Source: Lentinus brumalis
Lineage: Eukaryota > Basidiomycota > Agaricomycetes > Polyporales > Polyporaceae
Direction: 5' to 3'
DNA length: 64,000 bases
Assembly (NCBI GenBank): GCA_001792895.1
Contig: MARA01000008.1
Location: 1,426,001 to 1,490,000, forward strand
Each line of letters starts with the position of its first letter. The stretch's first letter is position 1. Both the position numbers and the translations under genes were made by a program. The notes under the pieces were generated by a model. That model had not been told where the DNA came from. It was given only the letters and a program-made list of their open reading frames with translations, and ran no database searches. Shown here in pieces: positions 25,034 through 36,483 of this stretch.

Positions 25034-27611
25034 ATGGCACCTAAATACTCCAAGAAGAAGGCCAAGTTCACATACGCCGAACGTAAGCATTGCATCCACT
25101 ATTCGCAGCGACCATGCCGTCCATGCTCATCGCGACCGACGCCGTCGATCCAGGCGTTCTCGGTGCTCTTTCTGAAATCCAGAAAGATCATCGCAAGCAT
25201 GCAGTGCATATGGCAACACTACGGGCACAAAGTGAGTCCGAACAGTCTCGGTCGCCCGGTGGTTTGGGCGCTGACTCCTCGAATCGCAGTCCGAAAGACA
25301 GCCGATGCACGTAAGGATCGTCTCGGTCCGCAATGGTCGACCTGGGTATCTCGGACTGTACAAAGACTGGTCAGTGCTCGTGTACCTGGTACTCGTTTCT
25401 ACTAACTACGGTATAGGCCGACGATGGTATCCTTGACACTTCTGACCCTCATGGCAACGTCACCTTCACCCCCGACGCGAAGAAAACGTATGTTCTTTGT
25501 CGTCGGCTCCAGTGTCGTTGGTTTCACCTCTCATGCTCATGTTCACCCCAGTATCACTACAGTCCGTCGCGAGTCGCTTGCCCAGGCACGAGTCCAGCTA
25601 TGGAGCACAAGATCTGGAAAGACGTCACTAGACGTCTCTCCACCGTTGGTGTCAAGCGCCCCAGAAGGTCATCGGGTATGGGTGTACTTGATGACGAAGC
25701 TCGGCCCAGGAAGAGACAAGCTCGCAAGTCCCTTTCAGGTCTGACTAAGGCAGAGGTACGTCTTGCGCATCGTAGCCCGTCGGCTGAGTGATGCTGACAA
25801 GAATTGCTCAGCTGGAAGCGGAACTCAAGGCAGCCCTACAGAGGCTCGACGAGGCAGAAGAGCGGCAGGCCAGTGACGCGCAAGACGACCTTGAAGAGCT
25901 CCGCGATGAGCTGAAGAGGCGGGAAGAGGAGTTGGAGCAGTTGCGCGATGAACTAGACCGCCTGAAGGACAACGACCAGACTGCTCGACGTGAAACGATC
26001 GGAACGGTCGCTCGTTTCCTTACTCCACCTCCGTTGGTATCAGCTCCTTGTTCTTCCAGTGTGGCACTGACTTTGGACATTGCGACAGGACCCACGCGTC
26101 GGAATTATCCACTCCAAGCACTAGTCGCACACCAGCCGCTGCTCGCCGACACGTTTCCGCATATGGCGTCACACGTACTTTATCTGGATCTCTCATCTCT
26201 AACCTTACGAAGAGACCAACTCCGGAGCCGAGCGAGTCTGGCTCCCACGATGCCGGAATTGAGGATATGATTGTTGACGATGCTTATGAACGACCGTCGT
26301 CTCCGCACTACCCACTGGAAGACGGTCATGACACTACTTTCAACCGCAGCCTGGAGACTCCGCAAAGCTCGCCTGTGCACGCCAACCTCGGCGAGCTTGA
26401 CGTTGATGCGGACACCCGGCACGAACATGACGACAGGAATGCTGAGGTTCGTCTCCAAGCTTATTTCCGAGGCATCACCGATTGACTTTTGGTGGCGCAG
26501 ATCGTTTCTTTGAAGAACGAGATCGAAGCACAAGCTTCGCAACTCCAGCAGCTGCGCGATGACCAGGCACGCTTGCTCGTGGAGCGCGACGAGCTGCGCG
26601 TATCGAACGGTGATTTCGAACGCACCATCGCCCAACTGCAGGACACTGTCGCAGCCGTTCGCAAGGAGCTCTCCCATGCCAAGGACGAGATAGCGTCGAA
26701 GTCTGCTGAGCTGCAGCAGGCCCTGGACACCGTTAACGTCCTTCGTACGTCACACGCACAGGCTGTCTCCGAAGCCTCAGAATACGCGCGAGAGGCGGCG
26801 GCCTTGAAGTCCAGTTTCACAGAGCTCCAATTGACTCAGGACCAACTGCGCTCCCAACTCGAGGACGCGGCGGCCGATGCTGCGGACTTGCGCGCACGAG
26901 TGGTTACGGAGGAGGCTTCCCGTCGGAGTGCGGAGTCCCTGCTCGTGGCGACGACGGAGGAGCGGGACAGGCTGCTTGCCGACGTTGCCGACAAGACCGC
27001 GCTGCTCGCGACAACCACGGGCGAGCTGCAGCAGGCGCGACAGGCTACCGATGACGCTCGTCGTCAGATTGGCAGGCTGGAGGCCCTGCGGGAGAGTGAC
27101 GTTGCTGCTCACCTCGCGGAGAGGTCGGCCTTGGAGAGTCGCTTGGAAACTTCGCAGAACGAGGCTGCTCGACTCCAGACGGAGGTTGAGGGACTTAGCT
27201 CCGAGCTCTCGACCCTCTCGGAGAAACTATCGTCGGTCGTCTCCGAGCGGAACCAGCTGATGAAGGTCGTGGAGGAACAGACTGCGCGTGCATCTCGGTT
27301 GGAGGAAGAGCTGTCAGTGGCGTTGGACGATGTCCGGGACGCCGAGGAGGAGATTGAGGAGCTCAGGCAAGCGAAGACGGCGGACGAAGCTAGCATCCAG
27401 AGTCTGAAGGAGGTGCTGGTGCGTCTGCGGCAGGTGCAGTTGGCTGCGGTGGAGGAGGTTAACAACAAGGTGCGTGAGAGTTCGGCAGCGTCTGGTGACC
27501 GGAAGAAGCTCACGACGTCCATTGACTTCGCAGATGATTGTAACGCAGACCGCTCCCACTCCTGACCATCGCCGCCGGAGCAGCATCGCGCCTCGTCAGA
27601 GTATCATGTAA
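25034..27611 (+). CDS. Long coiled-coil protein, function unknown
   Basis: Exon 1 (25034-25082) encodes MAPKYSKKKAKFTYAE. Later blocks include GVLGALSEIQKDHRKHAVHM, MHVRIVSVRNGRPGYLGLYK, WADDGILDTSDPHGNVTFTP and a basic stretch ARPRKRQARKSLSGLTKAE. Two heptad-rich segments follow: ELEAELKAALQRLDEAEERQ onward, and a roughly 325-residue coiled coil from 26501 to 27469 (EIVSLKNE type, continuous L/E/R/Q heptads). The final intron 27470-27533 was chosen because it gives the natural end MIVTQTAPTPDHRRRSSIAP and a stop at 27609-27611; unspliced, the frame ends at 27565. Exon joins between 25210 and 25330 are uncertain. Composition suggests a scaffold, spindle-pole or cytoskeletal protein, but nothing identifies the family. 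Confidence 0.75.
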
Positions 27612-28500
27612 AGGTATCTACTTATTGTTGCGGATGGGAATGACGGCACACACGGTATTGTACCTGCGGCAGATCTAGTGTATCATATGTTCTACGTTGC
27701 TCTGTTATTTTCGCATGCTCTGACATTTAGGCGCATCTATTCGCTCACGGACATAAGATGGCTGCACAGCAGGCACGAAATATAGTTCTATCACATTCAA
27801 GGCTCGGTGACCTGGAGATGGTGTCATTGGGACGAGCGCTGCGATAAAGGTACTTGCCACGAGGTCGAGCCCGCGATCTCGCGTGGTCGGATTCCGAACG
27901 AGTGAGTGGATTAGTACAGGCAGGGTACGTTGCCTTGACAAATTGTCACCTTGGACTATCTCTCTCACAGCGGCGTTCACGAACTCTCGACATCAACCTC
28001 GATGACCACCCAGGTTCGTATCGGCGCTGGTTCGCCTGAACGTCCCCTGGTAACATAGCTTGACCGCGATCCCCGACATCGCCATGACCGTGACTGGGTA
28101 TGTTCCTGGTCCTCGGCGATAACGGTTTGTCATAACCTGCTGCATCGTGTCGCGTTCCGTTCGGTGCGCCTCAGGTCATGGTGGGGAGCATGCCACTTGC
28201 CATGACAATGCGGGTGTGGATCTAGATGCCCGGCGGTCATGGAAATACTCGCTTGTTCCGTCAAGACGACGAGCTCACCCAGTTCACAGATGTAACGTGC
28301 CCCAAGCGCACACAGACCCAGTTTCTTCCCAAGTGGCACTTCTCTGCGGCCTCAGTTGGGTCGGGATGCTGGAGCTTACCGGTCATTTAAGAAGCCACAA
28401 GGAGTGAGGAGTTCTTCCGCACATTCAGAGCTCCCAGCTGCGTCCGACCGTTCGATGTTCCGTTTGCCTACACATCTCGAGTCCTTGGTTCCGCCCCCCG
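27612..28500. other. Uncertain region, possibly upstream exons
   Basis: About 900 bp without a firm call. A short stretch near 28240-28380 reads naturally on the plus strand (RQDDELTQFTDVTCPKRTQT) and could be an upstream exon of the gene at 28.5-29.3 kb, but I could not link it with sound splice sites. The start around 27612-27720 is likely the 3' region of the coiled-coil gene. Confidence 0.35.
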
Positions 28501-28503
28501 GGA

Positions 28504-29304
28504 CCAGGTCCCGCAGTCTTCCCCCTGGCGGGGCTCGATCGTCCTGCCGGCGTCATCCCCCCATCCCGCTGCCAGGCCGCGCGAGATCCGAGTCACTGCC
28601 GCGGAAATAGAGAATGATAAGTAGGTTCTATCTCGGATCTATCCCTGCGCTCCCGAGTGTGTTTACTTACTGCGCGCCCGACGCACAAGTAGCCAGCAGG
28701 AAAACTGGCCAAAACACTTCCAGCTGCATGTCATCCGGCGCAGAGGCGTGCTCCGCGAGGTGCAGGCCTGGCTTGCTCAAGTCCAGCGAGGACAGCTTGC
28801 GCGCTGCATGCTCATGCCCGATCGACTCCCCGAACAAGCTGCGTCGCGGGAGAACCAGGCACTCTTCGAGTCCTTTGCGGCCCAACTGCTCGAAGAGGAA
28901 ATCGTGAGTACTCAGACATGGTCTGTTGCCCCGAGAACACTCACACATAAGTGTCTATCTTTCAGGTCGCGCTCGCCCCATGGAGCGTGCCCGAACAGCT
29001 CCCCGGAGGTATTATCCTCTATCCTACGTCGACAACCCGTGCGCTTCTCGTCGGTGTAGTCCTCTTGAACAGCGGCTTCCCTGAATTCCTTCTGGGTTCG
29101 GCTTCGCCAAACGCGCTAATGGGCGTGTCCCCCCACAACCCCTCGGGTCAGGCGCAGAACATGGCCATGTTCAACAGAACCCAGCCGTTCCAGCCAAGCC
29201 CCTTCGACCCCGCGCCGCCGAACATCGCCTCATCTTCGCGTTATCCCGCCACCGGCAGTGGGTATGACGCTTCGCGGAGCAGGTCTGGCCGAAGCAGCGG
29301 TTAA
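28504..29304 (+). CDS. Possible Mediator Med25-like C-terminal (ACID/PTOV-like) region
   Basis: The two last exons are well defined: one beginning near 28677 and ending at 28903 (NWPKHFQLHVIRRRGVLREV onward to LFESFAAQLLEEEI), and 28966-29304 (VALAPWSVPEQLPGGIILYP, then RALLVGVVLLNSGFPEFLLG) ending in a Ser/Gly/Arg-rich tail. The order resembles the activator-interaction (PTOV-like) domain of Med25: WP-x-x-F start, a helix with LxxLQxW-type spacing, then a proline, a GGIILYP strand, a LLVG strand and FPEF. A probable preceding exon lies at about 28504-28616. The N-terminal von Willebrand-like part of Med25 is not visible here, so this is either a shorter protein or an incomplete model. The assignment is from pattern memory only. 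Confidence 0.45.
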
Positions 29305-29823
29305 TCTCCGCGGAAGTCGCTGAGGCTCCAAGTCTCTGTACGTGGGCAGGAGCACGTTATGCGAAGTGTCCTGAACCTTCTCTGTCCTCTTTCTCGCTTC
29401 TCGCTTTACGTGCCGTTATTTCTGTCCGTTCCCATAGATCGTCGAGCCTTAATTCTGACCTTCCTGCTCTGTAGCCATTTCCGTACTTCCGCCCTTACTC
29501 CGTTGTATCGATACCGGCCTTCCTCACCCGCAGACGCACCTCGTCAGTTACCCACAGCGGACTCCTTCGAACCTTGCGTTCCTCCCCTTGTATCACTAGC
29601 ACCAGTTTTGTTCTCTTCGCGCTCGTGTTTTCGGCTGATCCAGAGCTTCGTAGCCTATGCATATACCACTGTTGTGAAAGAACCCTGGAATACATACAAT
29701 GACAACATGGAAGGACTCGGAGAGATAGCGTAGCTGACGGGCGTCGATGAAACGGGAAAAGGTGAGGGAGAATAGCGGATACGCCGATGCCTACATTCAT
29801 CACCCACACAACTCGCAGGACGT
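29305..29823. other. Convergent intergenic region
   Basis: About 520 bp between the 3' ends of the plus-strand gene above and the minus-strand kinesin gene. Pyrimidine-rich on the plus strand; no feature seen beyond presumed 3' regions. Confidence 0.4.
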
Positions 29824-32667
29824 CTATTCCTCGGCTTTGGCCACCCGCCGCTTCTTCGGAGGCGTCGCAGTCTCCTCATCCTCGGACTTCATCCGCCGCT
29901 TCCCAGGACTCCTGCGCACCTCCGCGTTCTCTTTGCCTGAGGCGTCGTCCTCTCCTTCCTCTGGAACAGCGTCGCACTCCGAAGTCGCCTTGTGCTTGCG
30001 CCTCCCACCGTTCTTCGTGCGCTCGCGCTTCGACTGCGAGCCAGAGCGACGCGGCTTCTTGGGGGAGGTCTTCCATGGGCGGTTGTTTCTGACGGCCCAT
30101 TCCAGCTCGATAATCCTGTTGAGTGCGACCCGATGCCAGAAGCGTTCGTGCGATCCCGGAGCACCCATGGCCGTGCATCACCGCAAGGAGACGGGTGGAC
30201 ACGCGGACAGGGAGGTGGAGGATGCGAGGGAACGTGGCATTGGACGCAGACGGACATGGTGAGATACCGTACATATCAGACACCAGGAGCAAAGAATATC
30301 CACCTGTCTTTGAGCTTGACGTTGTCCGGGACGTACGACTCTGCCTTGCGGTACAGGTCAAGGGCGACCTCAAGGTTGTTCCTGAGAGGGAGAGTGAGTG
30401 CCAAGAATGTGTGAGCAAGCCATTCCCCGTACCGAAACAGAGAAGACGCACTTGTTAGACTGCGAACGCGCGAGCGCAACGTACGCGCGTCCGGTCTTCT
30501 TCCGGGAGACGGGCGAGAGGGCATCGGCGAGGTGTACGGCGGTCTTGTTCGCGCGTTCGCTATGCATAAGCACTCGTCAGTCGGTACGCCGGCTCGCCGG
30601 ACTGCAGAACAGATCGCACAATCTGGCCTCGAGCTCGTCCAGCCGGCGCTTGAGCTCGTCATCGTGGCTGTCGCGGGACGACTTGAGCAAGGGCGTGAGC
30701 AGCCCAGACGGGAGCGACTGCAGGCTGGAGTCTTGCGAACGCGATTCTTCTTGCATGCTTGCGCTGCGCGACGCTTCTGCCGCGGCTTCCTCCTCTTCGC
30801 GCCGCTGTCGCTCGCGTGCACGTTCTTCCTCGAGACGGCGGGCGACTTCCAGTTCGACTGCTTTCGCGATCTGGAAGACGGGTGAACATGTGAGCAATAT
30901 AGATCTGCGCGGGAGACGTACTCTCATGTTGATCTCTTCTTCCGTCAGATGTACCGGCAACGGAGGCGCTTGATGCTTGACCATTGTTGCGGGTGGTAGG
31001 AGACTGCGGGCATCAACGATCTCGACGGCGGACGGCCGAGGAGCTCGAGACGGACGCGGACCGGGCAAGCGCGAGGGGCCAGGAATCGCATTGGGCAGGA
31101 GAGATTGCCTGCCAGAGGGAGCTGGAAGGGGGATAGTTGATCTTGAAGGACCTGGTACGGGGATGGTGGCTTGTTGATTGACAACAGGCTTGTTCTGGAT
31201 GTTCTTCGACCGGACAGCAAAACTGCGATATGTAAGCCAAGAGCAACACCGCAAGTATGACGATATCGCTTACTTCAACGTATTAAGGGTATCTTGCCGG
31301 AACTTGGTGCCGGGTGCGAGGTTGCAGATGAGGAGACCCTCGGAACTACCTCCGAGGGCGTCTTGGAGTATGCGAGTCAGTTTGGAGTTGCGGTAGGGTA
31401 TACGACTCTGGAAAGATATTGGTGATTAAGCAGACGCAGCCAAACGGGCAGACGTACCGCGCCAGAGTTAAGAGCATGGACGACTTGACCAAGGACGCTG
31501 AGGGATTTGTTGATTGCAGCGGATTCGGCCATACGCGCTGCATCGTTGCCAGTGTGCTGTGGGGACTGTGAGCGACTATCAAGACCATTTGTGTGGCATT
31601 GGTGGCTACCTTGTTGTTCTCGGACCCTGCAAGATCCACGAGATTGAGTTTGCCGGAGAGAGCTATGTGTGAGCGTTAGTGACCTGACACCACAACCTCA
31701 ACAGTCGGAACGCTGCGGGTAGCGAAGTCCCGCGAATGCACTCACTCATGTTGTGTACGGGATCGACGACGGAGACATGCAGGGTGAGGATGGCATGCGA
31801 GCGGGAAGACACGGAGTTGAGGTTGGTTGAGCTGACGGATCGTTGCTTGTTGGCGCTTCTACAGAAGAGTATGGGGTGAGCGAGAGGAAAGGAGAAGCAA
31901 GGAGAACGCACTGACGTGAACAACTTATCGAAGTCTTGAAGTGTGTTGACTGGGACGATGGAGAGGTTGGCCACGAAGACTTGACCGAACTCGTTCTCTC
32001 GGACGGGAAGTTTGGCAGCCTTGACGAACGCTGGTATCACAGTACGACTAATGGAGGAGATCTTAGCTCACCGTGTCCCTGTCGACCAACAGATCGTACA
32101 CCTCGTCCTTGTAGATCTCCATGTACGAGACTTGAATAGACGATTGGTAACGCAAGGAAGCCGTCCGCGTGAATATGTCCTTGCGTGATCATGAGGAAAG
32201 AGGGGCATGCGCGAGTGCTGCGACTCACTTGGACTGCTCGAGGGATGATGCCGGGTTGATCTTTGTTGCCCTGCATTGTGTGGGTTTTCCCTGAGGATGT
32301 GACACCATATGCGAAGACGGTAACCGTCTGCAGCACAGTCAACGCAAGCGCAGGTAGAGAGGGATGCTGGCGTACTATGCCGGAGAATGCGAGTTCAATG
32401 AGCGGTTGAACGTCACGCTCGAAGATCTCCTCTTGCGTTGAAAACTCGTCGTAGCAAGACGAAAAGCTGCTGCCGGCGTAGGTCATAATTCTTGTAAAAA
32501 GTACAAATCACGTACGGATACTTGAAGGTTTGGGAGGGGTCGCGAGGGTTGTCTACGCAGATTGCAGAGCCGGCGTCGGTGCGGACGAGACGGATAGCCT
32601 TGTCATGTTGCTCTCCGGGGATGGCGGGACGGAGGCGGGCGGCGATGCGTACCCTGGAGTAAGACAT
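29824..32667 (-). CDS. Kinesin motor protein, probably kinesin-10 (KIF22/Kid-like)
   Basis: N-terminal motor domain from MSYSRVRIAARLRPAIPGEQ through the P-loop GVTSSGKTHTMQG, then PGIIPRAVQ, switch I (SVSSTNLNSVSSRSHAILTL), switch II (LNLVDLAGSENNK) and the end of the motor (SRIPYRNSKLTRILQDALGG, then APGTKFRQDTLNTLNFAVRS and KNIQNKPVVN). A proline/serine-rich neck follows, then a coiled coil (EVARRLEEERARERQRREEE), a helical segment with a TPR-like look (ALDLYRKAESYVPDNVKLKD) and a basic, nuclear-localisation-like tail ending PPKKRRVAKAEE. About a dozen introns. Family role: plus-end-directed microtubule motor; the kinesin-10 class binds chromosomes and pushes them to the spindle equator. 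The class call rests on the NKPVVN ending and basic tail and is less certain than the motor call. The P-loop has SS where most kinesins have GA or AS. Confidence 0.9.
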
Positions 32668-32903
32668 CGAGCGGAGACAAAACCCGACAACGACGCGGTC
32701 AGTATCAGCGGCGGGCGGGGGCGGACGGAGGGGCAGCGGGCGGGCGTCGACGTACTGGGATCTGAAACCACCGCGTACCAACCGTGGGTACATACCCACG
32801 TGATCGCGTAATCGGCGCCTGTCTCGGCAGCTCGTGCCCCGGCCGTCTGCTCCGTCCTCAAGCCCGCCACCTCAAGCCGACGTCAAGACCCCGTTCAACG
32901 ACC
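32668..32903. promoter_or_regulatory. Divergent promoter, kinesin / ribosomal protein eL8
   Basis: 236 bp separate the two ATGs of oppositely oriented genes. A ribosomal-protein promoter and a presumably cell-cycle-regulated kinesin promoter therefore share the space. The eL8 side is C-rich before the ATG (tcaagaccccgttcaacgacc), as usual for highly expressed basidiomycete genes. Confidence 0.5.
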
Positions 32904-34282
32904 ATGGTAAGCACATCCACGGCGTCGACGCACGTCGTCGTGCATTCGGAGCTGCGGAGAGTCCTGTCTCAGCGAGGGAAATAGGATGGATGGTGCGTAC
33001 TGTCCTCGGATGAAGTCCCCCTGCAGTCTAACCTTGGCATGTTCCCTCAGACAGGACACTCTTGCAATAGCAATCATCACTCTGCTGAGCCGATTTCCTC
33101 GTGAGATCGGCGACGATGCATGATTATGCTGGGCTCATATCTGCTGTCTTCTCGGACGGCGGATGTGAGCGTTAGAGCTCCGAGTGCACAGCGACGGCCG
33201 CGGCTTTCATGTTGCATAGTGCCATGCTTACAGCCTCGTCTCAATGACCAGCCCAAGGCCACCAAAGGTTCCGGCAAGAAGCCCGCCCCCGCCCCTTACG
33301 GCGCCAGCAAGGGCTCCTCGAAGGTCCAGAAGAACCCCCTCTTCGAGTCGCGGCCGAAGAACTTTGGTATCGGTGAGTCACGTTCCCCGCCCAGCGTAGC
33401 TGCTAGAATCCCGACGCGTGTGTCCATTCTCCAGGCCAGGACATCCAGCCGAAGCAGGACCTCACCCGCTTCGTCAAGTGGCCGGAATACGTTCGCCTTC
33501 AGCGCCAGAAGGTAATCCTCAGCCAGCGCCTCAAGGTTCCCCCCGCCATCGCGCAGTTCTCGCACACCCTCGACAAAAACACCGCTACCCAGCTGTTCAA
33601 GCTGCTGAACAAGTACGTTGGAATCAATCTAGATCCGCATACCGCATGCTCATCATATCCAGGTACCGTCCCGAGACGAAGCAGGAGAAGAAGGCTCGTC
33701 TTGACGCTCTCGCCAAGGCGACCGCCGAGGACAAGGAGGCCCAGGCCAAGGTAAGCTTTATGCGAATCGTCTTCCCCGCGTGTCTGACAGTGCGCGTCAA
33801 GGACTCGAAGAAGCCCCTCTTTGTCAAGTACGGCCTCAACCACACCGTCGCCCTCATTGAGGCCAAGAAGGCATCTCTCGTCGTCATTGCCCACGATGTC
33901 GATCCCATTGAGCTCGTCGTCTTCCTCCCCGCCCTCTGCCGCAAGATGGGTGTCCCTTACGTCATCGTGAAGGGCAAGGCCCGTCTCGGTACGGTCGTTC
34001 ACAAGAAGACCGCCGCCGTCCTCTGCGTCCAGGATGTGAAGAGCGAGGACCAGCGTGAGCTCGCCACTCTCATCAGTGCGGCGAAGGCCAACTTGTACGT
34101 GTCTTCACTAGTTTATCAGGCCACCGTAAGACTGACAAGGGGATTGTAGCACCGACAAGTACGAGGAGCAGCGCCGCCAGTGGGGTGGAGGTCTGCGTGG
34201 CGCGAAGTCGACCCAGATGCTTCGCAAGCGGGCCAAGGCCGCTGGCCAGACTCTGTCCGTCGCGAACGCGTCCAAGCTCTGA
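32904..34282 (+). CDS. RPL8: 60S ribosomal protein eL8 (L8/L7a)
   Basis: Six exons: 32904-32906 (only the ATG), 33252-33372, 33435-33612, 33663-33750, 33802-34094 and 34150-34282, giving 271 residues. The body starts [20 protein letters not shown] and contains [20 protein letters not shown] and [20 protein letters not shown]. The L7Ae-type RNA-binding fold follows ([60 protein letters not shown]) and the protein ends with [20 protein letters not shown]. Structural protein of the large ribosomal subunit bound to 25S/5.8S rRNA. The acceptor of exon 5 is taken at gtcaag before GACTCG because it alone keeps the frame. The initiator codon is separated from the rest of the coding sequence by a 345-nt intron, by far the longest in the gene. 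Confidence 0.96.
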
Positions 34283-34540
34283 GTGGCTTTTACGGTTCGG
34301 CGTGTAGGTCTGACACGGAGAGCGCGACAGAGGACACAGCAGATAGGGTGTACATACTCACGGCCACCTGTGTTACATTTGTATGCCCGTGCGATCTCAT
34401 AGCATCACAGCAGGCCCGGAAAGTAATGAGACGTCAGAGTGTTCTTTCGACACCTGTCAATCTTCCGGGTCAATAATTTGATTGTAGTCCATGCTTCAAG
34501 CGTTCAACCCCGACAAAACCTCGGGCGACTCGAGCGATTA
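34283..34540. other. eL8 3' flank
   Basis: Presumed 3' untranslated region and terminator of the eL8 gene. AT content rises after 34440, marking the transition into the transposon-rich part of the window. Confidence 0.4.
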
Positions 34541-34680
34541 TTGTGGTTTGTATCTGTATCGTTTCGTCCATTTCCGTACGCACCGGGCGGATACGACCTG
34601 CCTGGTCACTTATACGAGCTAGGCCGTATCCCGTCGGATATTTTAGACGGATAAAAACACCAACAGACAACAAAGCTCGG
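34541..34680. repeat. Imperfect palindrome, MITE-like
   Basis: The left arm (accgggcggatacgacctgc near 34582) is matched in reverse complement by the right arm (gctaggccgtatcccgtcgg near 34618-34637), centred near 34607. The two strands even translate to similar peptides (GRIRPAWSLIRARPYPVGYF on plus, related to GRIRPVRTEMDE and YPTGYGLARIS on minus). The arms are about 65 bp with mismatches. A small inverted-repeat element or the hairpin remnant of one is the likely origin. No target duplication identified. Confidence 0.5.
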
Positions 34681-35764
34681 AAGAATGAGCATCTAAGAGA
34701 TATGGCACGGATTCAGCAACCTTGGGACCCACTATACACAGATACGAGGAAAAACAATTTATTACTGCTAGCTAGTACAGGTACATAGACTACACCACCG
34801 GATGAAGCCAGAGGTTGACACAGGGTGTGAAGCGGCACATACTGTAAACATATTCAAATAGATCTTGCGCGGCGGCGCGTATCAATCCAACATGTAATAA
34901 GTATTGGTCCTTAACCTCGCCCTCGTATCGTTTCAACTCGGAGTGTACACTGCACCATGTCCTTGATCTGAACTCCTCATGGCAATGTCTGTCCAGCCCA
35001 GAAACCATATGCATACCACCTTCATTGCTTTTCTGTCCTCCCTCCCGCTGCAGAGTCCTCGACCACCTGCCCTAAATATGTCACATGATGGAATGCTCAG
35101 CTGGCACTTTAACTTAGCAGTTTTTTGTCATCGTCGTCTCTGCCTCCTCCTCCTCAGCCTCCTCCTCGTTGCCGTTGTTGTACCGCCAACTAGCCGGGAC
35201 TTCCGATACATCAAGCAAGCCATGGCAAGACAATCTCTCTCTGTCACACTGCTGGGTTGGACCTTCTCGGGCTCATCTTGCTCACCTGCCCGCCTCTCTC
35301 TCACCTGCTCACTCGCCGGCCTCTAGTTTGGTCCCTCTCTGTCTCTTTTGCCATGTGGTTCACCTCGTCTTTGTCTTCCTCGTACATCACACTGTCTTCC
35401 GCTACATCATCTCTATCCACCTCTGTCAACCACACCATCTTCATCTCTGTAAAGCACAGACGGTCGTCTCACACCTAAGGCTAGAGTCGTTCAAGACCTA
35501 TAGATTAGGTGAACATATACTAGCGGTAGGGCGGTGAGAAGATGCCCTTCTCACTGCACCTCAAGCAGGATATACAATAGGAACTGTACAGTAGGTGCAG
35601 CCACTATCTTGTACAGTAGTAGATCGTGATTATGCAAGCAGTCAGCGTCTATCTAATCGCGGGCGCTCCAAACTGATGTACATCCGTTACATCCTCCCCC
35701 TCTAGGCCGAGCCCCGGCCGTATGCAGAGCTCCAACATGTCGAGGATGTCGACGTGTTGAGGGA
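34681..35764. other. No gene seen; pyrimidine-rich segment
   Basis: About 1.1 kb. 35125-35460 is strongly C/T-rich on the plus strand (cctcctcctcctcagcctcc), so long frames there are compositional. Nothing recognised otherwise. Confidence 0.35.
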
Positions 35765-36262
35765 CTAAGCATCGGGAGAGGTCGTCGATGGGCCAGCTGC
35801 TCCTCCGGATCCCTGAGACTCGTCCATCTCCACGTTGTGCATGGCGGTGTAGTCCTTCTCGGGGATGGCAAGCACACGGTCGTCACGGGGAATGCGAGTG
35901 GCGTACGACTCGCGCTTGATGTCGTCGAGGTTGCGGGGGATGGTGCGGAAGAAGGTGACCCCGACGGGCAGCCCCTCGAGATGCGCACGCGTGTTCTGGG
36001 CGTAGGTGTACAGCACCGGGTGGAGCTTGCGGAACAACGAGTGCACGTGCGAGGTGACCCAGGCAGCGATGTGGTCGTAGCAGAGTTCGCGGCAATCATG
36101 AGGGTATGGTGCCGGCTCCTCCAAGAGGAGACGGTGGTATCCGCGGACCGAGATGATCCACACGAGGGTGCCGTCGATCGAGAGGAGCTCGACGAGACCG
36201 CGGAAGAAGGCTGACTCGCCAAAGTGTTCCACCTTGCCATCAGGGATAACGGGGAGGATCAT
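35765..36262 (-). CDS. Hypothetical protein next to a retroelement, possibly 5'-truncated
   Basis: A 165-residue frame starting MILPVIPDGKVEHFGESAFF, with GTLVWIISVRGYHRLLLEEP and ALHVRNIP-like basic spacing near the end (RTIPRNLDDIKRESYATRIP), closing with an acidic/Ser tail. The natural composition suggests a real gene. Upstream on the same strand 36306-36370 encodes ALIVEHCSALTAQVLVDAPA and 36428-36478 encodes HQRYLGTLSFDLLSP, which look like earlier exons, although the last join needs a non-standard GTCTCG donor. Beyond 36478 the sequence turns into a short minisatellite and then the retroelement, so the original 5' end may have been lost to that insertion. Family unknown. Confidence 0.5.
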   Translation of the reverse strand: MILPVIPDGKVEHFGESAFFRGLVELLSIDGTLVWIISVRGYHRLLLEEPAPYPHDCRELCYDHIAAWVTSHVHSLFRKLHPVLYTYAQNTRAHLEGLPVGVTFFRTIPRNLDDIKRESYATRIPRDDRVLAIPEKDYTAMHNVEMDESQGSGGAAGPSTTSPDA

Positions 36263-36483
36263 GGCTGTTACGACTGATCATCGAGGGAGATCAGGGAGGA
36301 CTCACGAGACGAGCAGGGGCGTCGACGAGCACTTGTGCAGTGAGAGCGGAGCAATGCTCGACGATCAGGGCTGGGGACAAGATGTATTGAGAGAGGTATC
36401 TACAGAGCGAAGTACAGCTTGGCTTACCTGGGGACAAGAGGTCGAAACTGAGGGTCCCCAGGTAGCGCTGGTGGTCTTATATA

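Noticed and set aside
32907..33251. Possible C/D-box snoRNA in the long eL8 intron
   Set aside because: CTGA motifs exist but there is no RTGATGA box at a fitting distance and no terminal stem.
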